From positions 5,223,979 to 5,287,978 of the forward strand of contig CM025852.1 of assembly GCA_003952965.2 (NCBI GenBank): 64,000 nucleotides of DNA, in the 5' to 3' direction. The notes below the pieces were generated by a model. That model was not told where the DNA came from. It worked only from the letters and a program-made list of their open reading frames with translations, and searched no databases. Positions 15,761-27,744 of this stretch are shown here, one piece after another. A program made the position numbers and the translations under genes. The stretch is from Morella rubra. Its lineage: Eukaryota > Streptophyta > Magnoliopsida > Fagales > Myricaceae. How positions within the stretch are numbered: position 1 is the first letter of the stretch; each line of letters starts with the position of its first letter.

Positions 15761-17680
15761 GATTCACTCACAACGAACAACTCTCTGATCTTCGATCAAT
15801 CAGAAGACAAATCAAACGAATTAAAAAAACAAGTCAAAATGTGTTCGAAAAAAAAAATACTAAAAGAAGCTGAAAATTAACGCAGATAACAAAAGTTCAA
15901 AGGAAGAATTATTTTTTTCCCCCTCTTCATTTCTTACAGTGTTTGATGCCCTATTAGGGATTTTTGGATTTTGCCCTTTTTTGAGGTATTGTTTAGGTTT
16001 CGAAGGAATTAGGAGCGAGACCGAAGAGGTTCTTCGGATCGAGGTGGATCTGCTTCACATCGTCCCATCAAGAATGGCGAGGATTAGTTCAACTCAGATT
16101 ACTGCTTCGCTTTGTTTCGCCTTGCCCCCGAGAGAGTCCGAGAGAGAGAGAGAGAGCTGGTGGACAACGGAATGTACTCTGCCCTATATCTACACGTACA
16201 TGTACAGATATCTGTAATCCCACAGATTTCTATTTTCTAAATAAGGTCTCCATTTTCTGCAGTTTAGTTACTATTTTAAATTGAAAAATACAATACAAAT
16301 ATCTACTCCACGTGATGAGTAGATGCAGACGTGGCGTATCATTTCTGGGATGGGCCCACGCAGGGTCGTCGTCTTTCGCTTTTTACGGCTTTACCACACT
16401 CACGCTCTCCGTCGCTCCCTGTAGCCCGTACCTGTTTGGATGGATACGAGAGCGTGGTGAAGAAAATTGCCGTATACACTATACAGAGCGTAGAACTGTA
16501 CCGTTTTGGCTCCGTTTGGAAATTCCGGTTAAAGACGTTTAGTCTCTGAATTTTAAAGCTTTTTAAAAAATAAATTGTAATTTCTGAGATACCGTCTTTC
16601 CATCTCCTTCTGTTAGTTAAGGGATTCTACACGTGAGATTTAGAGCGACAGTCATTTATCGAAATTGAAAAAATATATAGAATTTAATTGATCGTATTAT
16701 TTTTATATAACTCTAGTACTAAATTTAGGATTCAATGTTCTATTTATTAACTATCAACAAATTGGTAAACTTGTATGTTCAAAAATATATATTAATAGCA
16801 TCAGATATTTTATAATTGAGAATGGTAAGACCCTATAATATAGGGGCGAAATTAACGATAATTACCATCGACTGAACCCAACCGTAAAATGTATAATCAA
16901 AAAGATAAACTATAATTTCAAAATCCCCCTTTGAGGTGTCTATCTGAACTGATTTTTTTTTCTTTTTTTTTGGTAAAACTTAAATATCGATCATTGATAA
17001 GTACTAAAATACCCATTTAAGAGAAAAGGCAACTTACCCAATTGCCACTAAAATATCATGGGTCAATTCTACAATTACGAACATAATCTGGAATGTGCCA
17101 TTTTCCTCGTCTTCACTCTTCTTCAATTTTTTTCTTTTTTAATAGTGGATAGTGTCTTTAATTTAAAATAGACTATTGTATGAAAACTAGGAGTTGAAAA
17201 TAACTCACATTTCAAGCCTCGGAAGCCCACTTACGATTTTTTCGTTGACCTAAATTTCATTACTCTTCCGAACATAAAATTTTGCAAAAATATTTTCATG
17301 CAAAATAATACACTCTGACACAAGAAAACAGGCTAATTTTCAGTGTTCAACAATTTGATTTTTAGATACAAAATGCTTTTTCTTTTAGGTGTTAAGTAAC
17401 TTTTTGATCCATGTTTTGACCATTTTCAAAAAATAGTTTTACAACTGATCATAAAAAGCCCTTAGGTTTTCACAGTTTGCCAAAATGGTTCTTCTGTTAA
17501 ACATCTGTCCAATTTATTAACTTGAGCCTCGTGGCGCAAGCAACCCTAAGCCGGGCATGTTAGGAACCATGGTCTAGGCCACCTTAACAACTTCACCTCC
17601 TGCCAAATGATTCGAACTCGATCACGCCAATCGATTCTCCTAAACCTTTTTAGGCAACATGCAAGCTGAAATTATAGGAT
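15761..17680. other. 5' flank of the CID11 gene and intergenic DNA
   Basis: The first few hundred bases upstream of the minus-strand ATG are the likely leader and promoter of the CID11 gene. They include a (GA)n tract at 16140-16158 and, about 590 bases out, TGGGCC and ACGTGG motifs (16320-16360) of the kind found in plant promoters. Beyond 16.6 kb the DNA is AT-rich. At 17520-17650 a segment has loose Pol III box-like motifs (GTGGCGCAAGC, GATTCGAACTC) that could be a decayed SINE, but I cannot support that call. Confidence 0.4.
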
Positions 17681-17689
17681 CTAACACAA

Positions 17690-18470
17690 GAAATGAAGAA
17701 TGCTCGAGATGAATTATGAAGAATGAAGAACGTGGTTAAGGATTATTAATCCTTAGGACCACAAGAACAATCATCCAAGGGTTATTAGCCCAAGTACGAA
17801 TATCACACTAGGTTATTAGTCTAGAGTAAATCCCAAGTAATTATTAACCTTGAACATCGAATAGCATATACACGTTTATACTTGGCCAAAAGTCTCTTAA
17901 AGCTTATTGGCTCCCCAATACTGAACTCTCTGAATGAATAATCTTTGACACAGTCACGTCATTTTGCAAGAGATCTTCGTTTAATAGCTTTCGTCTGGTT
18001 CTAAGGTTGGGGAGGCCGGAGCAAACCCTGCACCGAAGGAAACACTACCGGTGTCCCAGTGGGTGTCTGATCGTGACCAAATGAAGTTAGCCGAGGTGCG
18101 GCTTAAATATGGTATCTCCTCGACTATAGTGTTGAGGGTGCCTAAGTACAAGGAAAGAGTGGTGTGTCCTAAAGGAGATGAGATCGCCTTCTTTGAAGAT
18201 GCACTTCATGTGGGAGCCAAATTTCCGCTTACCAGGGAAATGAGGCAACTTCTGTGTAAGAGGCTTGCATTGACAAACGAGGAGGGTGAGGATGTGAATA
18301 GGCAGCCCCTTGTTCGTAAGGGGAAAAAGAGAGCTCACCGATCGCCCAAGCAGAGGGCTCGTTGATCACCCGAGCCAGGAGCTCGTCGCTCGCCTGAACA
18401 AAGTAATTGCGCAAATGGCCTGAAGAGTGCTTATATAGTAATCCTTAATGCTTACAAACCTTAACAGAAT
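17690..18470 (+). mobile_element. Fossil fragment with a 'putative gypsy type transposon' domain (PF04195-like)
   Basis: An open stretch at about 18051-18365 reads like the N-terminal domain that Pfam names Transposase_28 / putative gypsy type transposon. The cues are RLKYGISSTIVLRVP, EIAFFEDALHVGAKFPLT and EMRQLLC. It is a partial copy, with no reverse transcriptase, integrase or paired terminal repeats nearby. It is an old, broken fragment whose ends are not resolved. The domain name is from memory. Confidence 0.55.
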
Positions 18471-18809
18471 CGCAATCAACTCTTCAAAATTGTTAGGAAA
18501 CAATCCCTTAAATCTCCTAGGAAAACTAATCTTCAAAAGTTTATAAAAAAATTGACAAATATGGAAGATATGATTTATTCAAATATGCTTAAAAGGAAAC
18601 TAATCTGTTAGGATAACTTCTCTTGATTGGCTTGATACTCTGCAACCATTAGGGTTCCCACCACCGTCCGCCGCCCTACACGGTGGTGCCACTGCCTTGC
18701 ATCTCCATGGGTAGTGATGCTTTTTCAACTCCTTGGACCGTCCTCTGCACCGCTATATGTGGTGGTGCTCCGTCACTAGTGGTAGCCGCCAGCAGTAGCC
18801 ATCCTTGTG

Positions 18810-18978
18810 TTAAAATTTTGGAAAGTTAGAATTGGTGAAAAAATGAAAAGAGAGATGATTTAAATGAATTTTTTATAATTATTATAGTGAAAATGGATGA
18901 CTTGATGGAGAGAGAATATTTTATAGTTATTTTATTAAAATAAAATTTTGAGGTGCCAAAATTTTAGCACACAAACAC
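18810..18978. mobile_element. Diverged MITE of the same family as 12335-12545
   Basis: It carries the family signature of TTGGTGAAAAAATG, GAGAGATGATT, GTGAAAATGGATGA and a closing AAAATTTTAGCACAC that mirrors the opening GTGTTAAAATTTTGG. It has no coding capacity. It groups with the copy at 63070-63236 rather than with the two GGTGGTGT-ended copies. Confidence 0.55.
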
Positions 18979-18984
18979 CAGATT

Positions 18985-20060
18985 TAAAAGGTTCAAATTA
19001 TCAACTTTGTGGCATTACGCCAATGTACTACTAAAATTCTATAATATATGCCTTCTGCTATGATGCAACCATTAAAATTGTTCTACGTATCTCATTTTTT
19101 GCTCATTTCAATTTTATGATTTGTTAAAGGGCGTAAATGGATGAATTTTGATAGTTAAATGACGCAATAAGAATAAATTGGTAGTTTGGATAACTAAATG
19201 ACATTGACTTCCTAATTTATGAACAAGAAGTAAAGTTTTCTCATAATAGAAGTTACCACAGCTAGAATTATAGAGAATAAAAGAAATATAAGGTGAGTAG
19301 AAAATGGAGATTGCTTAGAAATAAAATAGAGTACAAAGGGAATTAGATTCTTCAGAATTAGCCATCAACTTTAATTTAAACATTTTATTTATATCATGTT
19401 TGCAAATCAAAATTTTACTGAAATTTTGGGAACATTGTAAAAATTGAGGTGAATTTTTTATGTTTATTATAATGGAGATAGATGATCTGAATTAGAAGTG
19501 CTGGATTGAAAATCGATTTTTAACTTCTTAAAAGGTTGATGTCTTCGGTTGAGTTCTGGGTGTGGAAAGTTGATAACATTGTTGACTGAAATCATTAGAG
19601 CGGTCTTGATAATTTTATTGATTTATTCATCATAAAAGACAATATAATTTTATAAAATTATTCTCCCAACAATAACTAGTCCTCCTCATTGAAACCACAA
19701 GTGATCATATGCTATCCAAAATTCATTCACTCTTCGATTGATAGATATTATATAAAAATAATAATAATAATTTTTGCACTTTACACTCTAAACTATCCTA
19801 TTTAAAATATTACACCCATAAATTACAAATCTTTAACACATTGCACATTACGTCTATTTTTTCCGTTAAATTAGACAGAAATTGGATTATGCCTTTAAAA
19901 AAGTCATTGACTAGTAAGATTTAAGGGTACAATTGTCATTTCATTTTAAAAAAGTCAATTTTTGTCCAAGAAAAAATAAACGAAGGATGCAATGTGTTAG
20001 AAATGGGTAATTTGTAGGTGCAATGTCTTAAACGTGGTAGTTTATTATATAAAACTCCCC
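18985..20060. repeat. AT-rich DNA with pieces of the CACTTTACACCC inverted-repeat family
   Basis: The segment 19775-20060 opens with GCACTTTACACTCTAAACTA and closes with repeated GTGCAATGT-type motifs, resembling the elements at 9.8, 55.0 and 58.8 kb. A related phrase (AGTTAAATGACG, then TTTGGATAACTAAATGAC) occurs at 19158-19202. No gene. Element ends are not resolved. Confidence 0.4.
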
Positions 20061-20219
20061 TATTATGTATAATTATTTGATATTTAGAATATGACATTTC
20101 ATTTTCAAAATGATACATACAAGTACTGTCTAACACTATCGTGGATGAATTTAATGATCTCCAATCGGTATGGACCCATGACCTGATAGAAATGAGAGTG
20201 TTGAGACTTCACAATTGAG

Positions 20220-21026
20220 ATAAGGGTGGGAGTAGTCCCATAAAGCCCGTGCAATGGCGAGATAATTTCTCAATTGCAGAGTTTTTAATTTCTGCATACT
20301 GTAGCGACTAATGATTTTTTCCTTAATTAGTAGATACTTTTTGAGTTTATGATATATGAGTGTTGACTGTGGACTGAGGACGAATAATTTCATTTTTATT
20401 GATGGATTCTTTCTATACTTGGCCCAAGCTTTCACCCATAACTAATAAAACTAAGTTAATAGTCGCTATATTTAAAATATCATTTATTTTTATGCGTCAG
20501 ACTCCTAGAAATGAGCCTTTCGACAATGGGCTTTCGTTGTGCTTTGATTTAGTCCGCAGCTTGAAGCCCACGGGCCTTGCTAATTCCCCCTTTCATGGAC
20601 TAAGGATTATTCACCTATCAAAATATATTTCACTAACTTGTTTAAAGTATCTTACGATGGAGTTATTCCTAAATTTTGATATAATAACTGCGTTACAATT
20701 TTGTAAATGTTTCTACGATTTATAGTAAAATAAATCATAATAATCGGGACCTTTAAAGTGGGTTAAGAGCTAAGCATGAACTCAATTATGGTTTGCATAT
20801 AGGCTTTTTTATTCTTGCGGTTTCATTGTACAATTTGGAGGGTCCTTTGCATGCTCAGAATAATATTTCACACGTAATTGTGGTCAAGTTCACACGTCAC
20901 GTAGGTGATGACACAGAAAGAGAACACACTCTTCTTAGTTTTGAGATGAAGTTTTTTTTTCTTTCTCTAACACACTAGATAGACAGGTGTTTGAAGGGCG
21001 TTTTCTAATAATTCAACCCAAACTTC
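20220..21026 (+). repeat. Direct duplication, copy 1 (shorter)
   Basis: This stretch is almost identical to 21900-22761. In the aligned parts I noticed only one substitution (near 20602, A against T in copy 2). The 55-base length difference comes from a few small gaps in copy 1. Shorter homology also precedes both copies (20092-20160 against 21504-21570). No gene is recognised in it. Two short open frames repeat in both copies but look accidental. Confidence 0.9.
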
Positions 21027-21899
21027 CTGAGAATTGAAAGGTGCTTGATAACATCATTTGCTGAAGTCATTCTCGTTGGTATTGAGTATCATAAAAATTG
21101 TGCAATTTTACAAATATTAATGATCCCTTTAAAATAAACCCCATTCATCTGCAGTTTGTACAGGATGTCTATTTTTATTAGTTTTTTTTGATGTTTATAA
21201 AAATATGGGTTGAGCACGATCAATGGGAGATAATACGACATAAATTACGAATCTTTTCACATAACGTTTATGGTTTAGAAAAAAAACGGTCGCTGTTTAA
21301 AATGTATTGTTTATCGATTAGACCCTAGAAATTGATGAACTAGTAGCACATTGTCTTTGATTAACAATTTTTGTCCCATTGGTGAAATCTATGCCAATTG
21401 ATTGCACAAGTAGGATTATGGACCAAGGTTCACAATGATCGTATAAAACGTGGTAGTTTATGTACAAAATAAAAACGTAATATAGTTATGTCTAATTACT
21501 GACATTTCATTTTCAAAATGATACATACAATACATATAGCGAATATTATTGACACTATCGTGGATGATTCTAATGATGCCGAATAATGTCTGATCCAGGA
21601 CTTAAGTCCAATCGTCAATTTCAGTCTAATTTACAGAAAAAAATAGACGGAGAATACAATGTCTAAAACATGGTAGTTTAGATGTGAAATATGATGATGC
21701 CGAATAATGTATGACCCAGTAGATGAATGATAGTTTCATTCCCAACACCTTCAAAATCAAGGATAATACCTAAAAGAGACTAACAAACAGGACCAGATTC
21801 ACCATACGAGTGAGACTCAGATGCCTAAGTAAACGTTTGAGGAAAGTGTATAGGTAGTATTTTGGTTAGGGATCAATGAAATGCGTATCTATCTCTCTT

Positions 21900-22761
21900 A
21901 TAAGGGTGGGAGTAGTCCCATAAAGCCCGTGCAATGGCGAGATAGACGCTCGTTTCCCTTTTCCTTTCTCAATTGCAGAGTTTTTAATTTCTGCATACTG
22001 TAGCGACTAATGATTTTTTCCTTAATTAGTAGATACTTTTTGAGTTTATGATATATGAGTGATTTTCCTTTGACTGAACTTTAATTGGACTGTGGTTGGT
22101 GAGATGAGGACGAATAATTTCATTTTTATTGATGGATTCTTTCTATACTTGGCCCAAGCTTTCACCCATAACTAATAAAACTAAGTTAATAGTCGCTATA
22201 TTTAAAATATCATTTATTTTTATGCGTCAGACTCCTAGAAATGAGCCTTTCGACAATGGGCTTTCGTTGTGCTTTGATTTAGTCCGCAGCTTGAAGCCCA
22301 CGGGCCTTGCCAAGCTAATTCCCCCTTTCATGGACTTAGGATTATTCACCTATCAAAATATATTTCACTAACTTGTTTAAAGTATCTTACGATGGAGTTA
22401 TTCCTAAATTTTGATATAATAACTGCGTTACAATTTTGTAAATGTTTCTACGATTTATAGTAAAATAAATCATAATAATCGGGACCTTTAAAGTGGGTTA
22501 AGAGCTAAGCATGAACTCAATTATGGTTTGCATATAGGCTTTTTTATTCTTGCGGTTTCATTGTACAATTTGGAGGGTCCTTTGCATGCTCAGAATAATA
22601 TTTCACACGTAATTGTGGTCAAGTTCACACGTCACGTAGGTGATGACACAGAAAGAGAACACACTCTTCTTAGTTTTGAGATGAAGTTTTTTTTTCTTTC
22701 TCTAACACACTAGATAGACAGGTGTTTGAAGGGCGTTTTCTAATAATTCAACCCAAACTTC
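21900..22761 (+). repeat. Direct duplication, copy 2 (longer)
   Basis: This is the partner of 20220-21026, in the same orientation and offset by 1680 to 1735 bases. It contains short segments missing from copy 1, clustered in its first 200 bases (for example AGACGCTCGTTTCCC after position 21942) and a 5-base difference near 22311. The near-identity means the duplication is recent. About 465 bases of single-copy DNA separate the recognisable parts of the two units. Confidence 0.9.
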
Positions 22762-23839
22762 TTCAATTGAAGTCATTATATTAACTCTTTTAATCTTGTA
22801 ACTCATAAAAAAATTAATTAATTAGTCCTTGGTTCTGTATCATTTAGAAATTCAAAATTAGATTTTAAGGGACTAATGAAACTATTAAGCCTAGGAAAAA
22901 CTATGTCAGAAAATGCTTAGTATGGCAAACAATATTTTATTATTATTTTGTTTGAATAACAAGAGAATTTTGTTGCAATTAGTTTTGTGCTGTGAGTGCA
23001 ACACAAATTTTAAATATTTCAACTTTCGCCTAAGTATAACATGTAATTAGTGGTGGACAAATATTTTGATCATAATCGAAATTTCTAGTTTCGGAACCAG
23101 AATATTTTTTTGGCATTTTTTGGAACTAGAAATTACTCCAAAATTTCTGAAATTTTTGGTTTCCATTTTTTTTCCCATTTGATTAGATGTACAACTATTA
23201 TTTTACTTAAAATTTTCTTTATTGAAACATTTTTAGGAAAAAAAAAATTTTTTTCAGTATTTGGTTATTCATTTAAAAATATATTGTGATATTTGACGCG
23301 TTTAATTATTTACGTATTTGCATAAAAAATTTAATACGTGCTATGGATTAAATAATTAGACTTCACAAGAAATAAAATATCATCCATCAAAACCTATTTG
23401 TAGATAATATAAAATAATCATATGCACTCTTCAAATTCAAAAAATTCTTCAATCAAAGACTCATATGGGATCTGTAGTCGATATTTTTTTCAACTTTGAC
23501 TTTCTGTGTCTGTGAAGTTTGATTTTGACTTTTATGGGTTTGATCTTTTCAGCATGTAGTTGACATATTTAAGTGGCGTAGTCGGCTATTTCATCGTAAA
23601 GTCACACAAATTTGTACATTAAAACCTTTTTAACTTTTGGATTAATTTGAATTTAAGGAGATAGCTTCAATATAAACATATACTCAAATTAATATTGATA
23701 AATAAATAAAATAATTGAGAGTGATTTATCAAGATCCAAAATGATAACTATTAATTCCAAAAAAACGAAACTTTTAGTGATAGAAAATCTCTTTCGAAAA
23801 TAACAGATGGTTCATTATCAGCAAAATTAAATGACTATC

Positions 23840-24535
23840 ATGTAACCTTTGGAGCTAACGTATTCAATTACTCTCATACTGAAGTTATAGAGAGGGAAGT
23901 AGCACAGACTTGAAACGTCATAAGAGAAAAAAAAAATGGGGAAACATCATAGTAGCCCATTTATTTGGGCAAAAATTAATAAGCTTCTCTCAAATTCCAA
24001 AAATGTTTTATTATGCCCATATGTTTCAAAAACAATCAATCATCGCATTGCGTTTGATTTGGCATTCAAGTCATAGGGAAAGTGATGTGGATTGACTGAA
24101 ATGCCCCTCTAAGACCAAATTTCAAAAAAGTTTAAATTAAATTAAATTCAAGAATTAATTAAAAATAAGTAGATTAATTAAATAGAGATTTAATATTTTT
24201 AATAAAAAAAAATTTTTATTTATATATCATTTATATATTTTAATTATTTTAGTAATTTTGTCTTGGAAGGGCATTTTGATCATTTTGCATGTTGTTTAAC
24301 GGCCAAATCCAACGGAAGGGGATGATTGATTGTTTTTGAAACATATGAGGCAGAATAAAATATTTTCGGAATTTGAAAGGAGCTTATTAATTTTTGCCCA
24401 AATAAATAGGGCTACTATGATGTTTCCCCTTTTTTTTTTCTCTTCTAACATTTCAGATCTATGTGACTGCCCTCTCTCTAACCTCAGTCTGAGAGTAATT
24501 GAATTCATTAGCTCATAAATTTAGGACGTACTATG
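23840..24535. mobile_element. Foldback (long inverted-repeat) element, about 0.7 kb
   Basis: The left arm (about 23840-24125) and right arm (about 24250-24535) are inverted copies, roughly 85% alike by eye. Both contain GGGGAAACATCATAGTAGCC, ATTTATTTGGGCAAAAATTA and TGTTTCAAAAACAATCAATC when the right arm is read on the minus strand. The arms extend inward to a shared GAAATGCCC / GGGCATTTT motif and leave an AT-rich loop of about 125 bases. No transposase. It resembles a foldback or long-TIR MULE-type derivative. A transcript through it would form a long hairpin. Confidence 0.75.
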
Positions 24536-24824
24536 ATGATCCTCTAAAAAAAGTATACGAAAATTTTGAGCTTAGTTTTTTTTTTGGATAATAATAAAGT
24601 TTTTACTGTCAACTTCAAATATTTTTACTTTGACCTAATTTTCAAGTGCTTACCAAATATATGAAACAAGTAAAACAAATTAAAAAAACTTATTCAAGCA
24701 AACAATTTTTTACTCTCCGCTTAATACTCTTGGAAGTGACTATTAAACTATTGTGCGGGATTCTATCCAAAAAAATTTAGAGGCTCAAAATAGTACAGTT
24801 GATGGCATCCTTGAGAAAAAGAAA

Positions 24825-27110
24825 AGAAGAGAGTACGGTTGTAAACAAGTCAAGTAGTGAATGTTCAAACTCTGCTCGTTTAACATATGTAAGAGCTCGA
24901 GCTCAGCTAAAACTCAAAAACCCTTGTTCGAACTTGATTTGCTAAATTTTAAATGAGCTCGTGCTCGGCTTGACACAAAACAAATAAACGAGATCAGCTT
25001 AGCTCTAGCTTGAGCTCGTTTTGTACTTTTAATGCTAGGGAGAGCCTTTTCAAGATTTGAAATTACCATACATAATTTTGATTTGTGACAATTATAATAG
25101 TAATTACTATATGATCTAATCTACTACTTAGTAAAACAAACAATAATATGTACTAACCAATAGAAATGTGCTAAAAAATAATAGGTGTTTTTCATTCTAT
25201 ACATTGAGGCTTTCACAAAGAAAACATAGCTTGCAAAACATCAATATCATAATTACATGGTAATGAAAACACCCTTACCAACAATTAGGCATTCAAAAAA
25301 TATAAGCTAGTAATTTTACTACCAAGTCATGAGCATATGTCAAACACATAATCAATGAGAACACTTTATAACATAAGACAATTTTTATGCTTATATATAC
25401 AAAAATGACACAAACATATATACATTTTATAATGTAACTCAACATGATAATATCATAAAAATTTAAATAGAAACCATAACACATGCATATACATAGGATA
25501 TGTAACATAAGTAAATAGGCTATATAGATTTATAAATATTACTAATTACTAAATATAAAATAATAGTGTATACTCATAGGCGGAGCTAGGGGGTGCGGGT
25601 GGGGGCAACCGCCCCCACTGGCTCCAAAAATCTTTTGCAATTTTTTTTTTGGTTATTAAGAAGCAGGCTTGCCCACACTGGCCCAGACATGCTTCCAGGG
25701 CCAGTGGGGGTGGGACGGGGGCGCACCCACTGGCCCAGTCCAGAGTAGTCTGCTTCCTTAATTTTTTTTTTTTTAAAATAGAGGGTGAAACGGTGCCGTT
25801 TCACCTTCTAATTTTTTTAAAAAAATCGCACGCCTCTTTCTCTCTCACTCTGCGATCTCTCCGGCTTCCCTCAGCCCAGCAGCCCTCACGCCTCTCTCTC
25901 ACTCACTGCTCACTGTTGCCGCTGCCATTGCCCGCCCGCCATCCCTAATAAACTGCCGACGCTGCCCAACCCAGGTAAGCCCACAGCCCACCTACCCACC
26001 ATCTCTCTCATTCTCTTGTTTTTTTTTTTTTTTTTTTCCATAATCATATCTCGCCTTGCTCTCAGGTGCCGCCCACCGGCCAGTACCACTGGTCCACCAG
26101 CCACCGAAATCTCTGCCGACTGCCTGACTGCCTCTCCACTCTAGGTATGTGCAATTTAGATTATCTAGTTAATTTAATTTTTCAATTTAGCCATTTAGGG
26201 TTTCAAATTTTAACCATTTCATGATTAATTTCTTATTTCTCATTATTAGTTGTTTACTTTTATTTTATTTTTTCTGCTACTACATGATTAATTTCTCATG
26301 ATTTAGTTTAATTTTGTTTGAATTTCTCATGATTTATCATTTATGATTATCAGATTATGTGCTTATAGTTATGGACTATGAAGCTGTTGTGCTGATTTTT
26401 TTTTGTTTTTAAGGTTTTTCTTGGCTGAATGGCTGTTTCAATAATTCAATGTTAATATTTCTAACTTGATGCTTAATTGCTTATGGCTGTTTCAATATTT
26501 GACTATTTAGTATGTTATATTTTATTACCTTTTGTGTCTATATTGTCTTTATATGAAAGAATTTTAGACATGAAAGTATTTGTTTCTAGAGGAGCAAAAA
26601 AAGAGTGTCTTTGCTTCTAATCTATTAGGCTCAATTCATTAAAACTACTTCCGACACTTTTTACATTATGTGAAATTTTTTTTTTGGTAATTTTGCCTTA
26701 GAAATTTGACCCCACTCATTTTATATCCTAGATACGCCACTGTGTATACCTAAACATATAAACAACAATAATAGAGATATATAATATTATATACAAGTGT
26801 ACTATCTATAGATACAAATATTATAGGTTACATATATAGCTGTAACTATACAAATATATTTACGAATATATATATATATATATTTATATATTTTTTTTAA
26901 TACGAATTTTTAAATAAGCTCAAATGAGACAAATTTTACTTATATAAATATTATTCACGAGCTTAAATTAAATTAATTCGAATTTAATTGAATTTAACTA
27001 ATTTAATAATTAAATTAAAATAGTGTTACAACTCGACTTGTATATTAAAGGAAGGCTGCTTGAACTGAACTTATAAAAGCCGAGTTCGCACCGTTCCTGA
27101 ATAACTTGGT
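24825..27110. mobile_element. Older AGCTCGAGC-rich element interrupted by a hAT insertion
   Basis: The left part (24825-25030) is rich in GAGCTCG motifs (AAGAGCTCGAGCTCAGC, ATGAGCTCGTGCTCGGCTTG). The right part (about 26920-27110) carries the opposite-strand counterparts (TTCACGAGCTTAAATT, then GCCGAGTTCGCACCGTTCC). The extreme ends show weak inverted similarity (ACGGTTGTAAAC against ACGGTGCGAACTC). The hAT derivative at 25575-26742 lies between them, so this looks like one older non-autonomous DNA element split by a younger one. The intervening DNA is AT-rich with no gene. Confidence 0.45.
25575..26742. mobile_element. Non-autonomous hAT element (deletion derivative), 1168 bp
   Basis: The terminal inverted repeats are CATAGGCGGAGCTAGG on the left and CAGTGGCGTATCTAGG read in from the right. 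They match the CAGTGGCGGA-type ends of plant hAT elements. They are flanked by an 8-base duplication with one mismatch: TGTATACT at 25567-25574 and TGTATACC at 26743-26750. Inside is a GC-rich, leader-like part (25840-26150) with splice-donor-like CAGGTAAGC and TAGGTATGT sites, then AT-rich sequence. No BED zinc finger, hATC dimerisation domain or long ORF remains, so the copy cannot move on its own. Confidence 0.75.
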
Positions 27111-27429
27111 TCGCTAACTCCCGTAGAAGAGAGCATTTTTACGGCGTAGCAGGCTTTGACTCAAAGTGGGCCGGCTTATCTGAGCCGAGCCATTTTACGC
27201 AGCCAGAGTCAAACCCGAGACGGACGCCAAAGCTAGCCCAACCAATCCGATTTTCCCAGAATCTCTTTCGGATCCGCCGATCCGTGAAAGAGAGAGCCAT
27301 TTTCGTCCCGTGTGGATTAGAAACAACAGTTTTTTTTTCTAGGCGATTAGAAACAACAGTTGGAAGAGCGTCTATCTGTCTCTCATCAGTATTCTCAGAA
27401 ATCAAGGAGCAGCTTCAACAGTCATCAAT

Positions 27430-27744
27430 ATGAACGAGAAATTGAAGGTTTCCATGAGGTACTTACTCATATTCTCTGCAACCTGAATCTTTTCGCTTAG
27501 GTTATGGTAACCCGGAAACTTCTTTTCTTGCCGACGATAATCGAGGAATTGCATTTAGGTTTTGGTTTGGGTCAGGGGGTTGAATTATTTGGCTACTGAA
27601 GGGGGCATTAGGATTTTTGTGTCATTAGATTCTTTCACTGGGGCGAGAGTCGAGGAGTTGGATTTAGGTTTGATTGTTGGGCAAGTTGAACAAGATTTGG
27701 CGTCTTTAGAGAACTGAATAGAGGGGTTTAGATATGAAGGGTAG
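27430..27744 (+). promoter_or_regulatory. Upstream ORF overlapping the PHD gene start codon (if the leader intron is spliced)
   Basis: An ATG at 27430 opens a short frame that reaches a donor at 27458/27459 (ATGAG|GTACTT). The likely leader acceptor is TTTAG ending at 27731, just before the main ATG. Splicing these gives a 13-codon uORF (MNEKLKVSMRYEG) whose stop is at 27742-27744, past the main ATG at 27734. Such an overlapping uORF is expected to reduce translation of the main frame. The leader intron is inferred from sequence only. Confidence 0.5.

Noticed and set aside
17520-17660. tRNA gene or intact SINE
   Set aside because: Box-like motifs exist, but spacing and flanks do not form a cloverleaf or a tailed SINE.
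18640-18800. GC-rich hairpin-bearing patch (CCACCACCGT ... ACGGTGGTG) as a regulatory RNA or coding exon
   Set aside because: The stem is only about nine bases and no frame or conserved partner is evident.
20220-22761. The two direct repeats as the LTRs of a retrotransposon
   Set aside because: The units lack TG...CA ends, only about 465 to 870 bases lie between them, and no primer-binding site follows the first copy. A plain duplication fits better.
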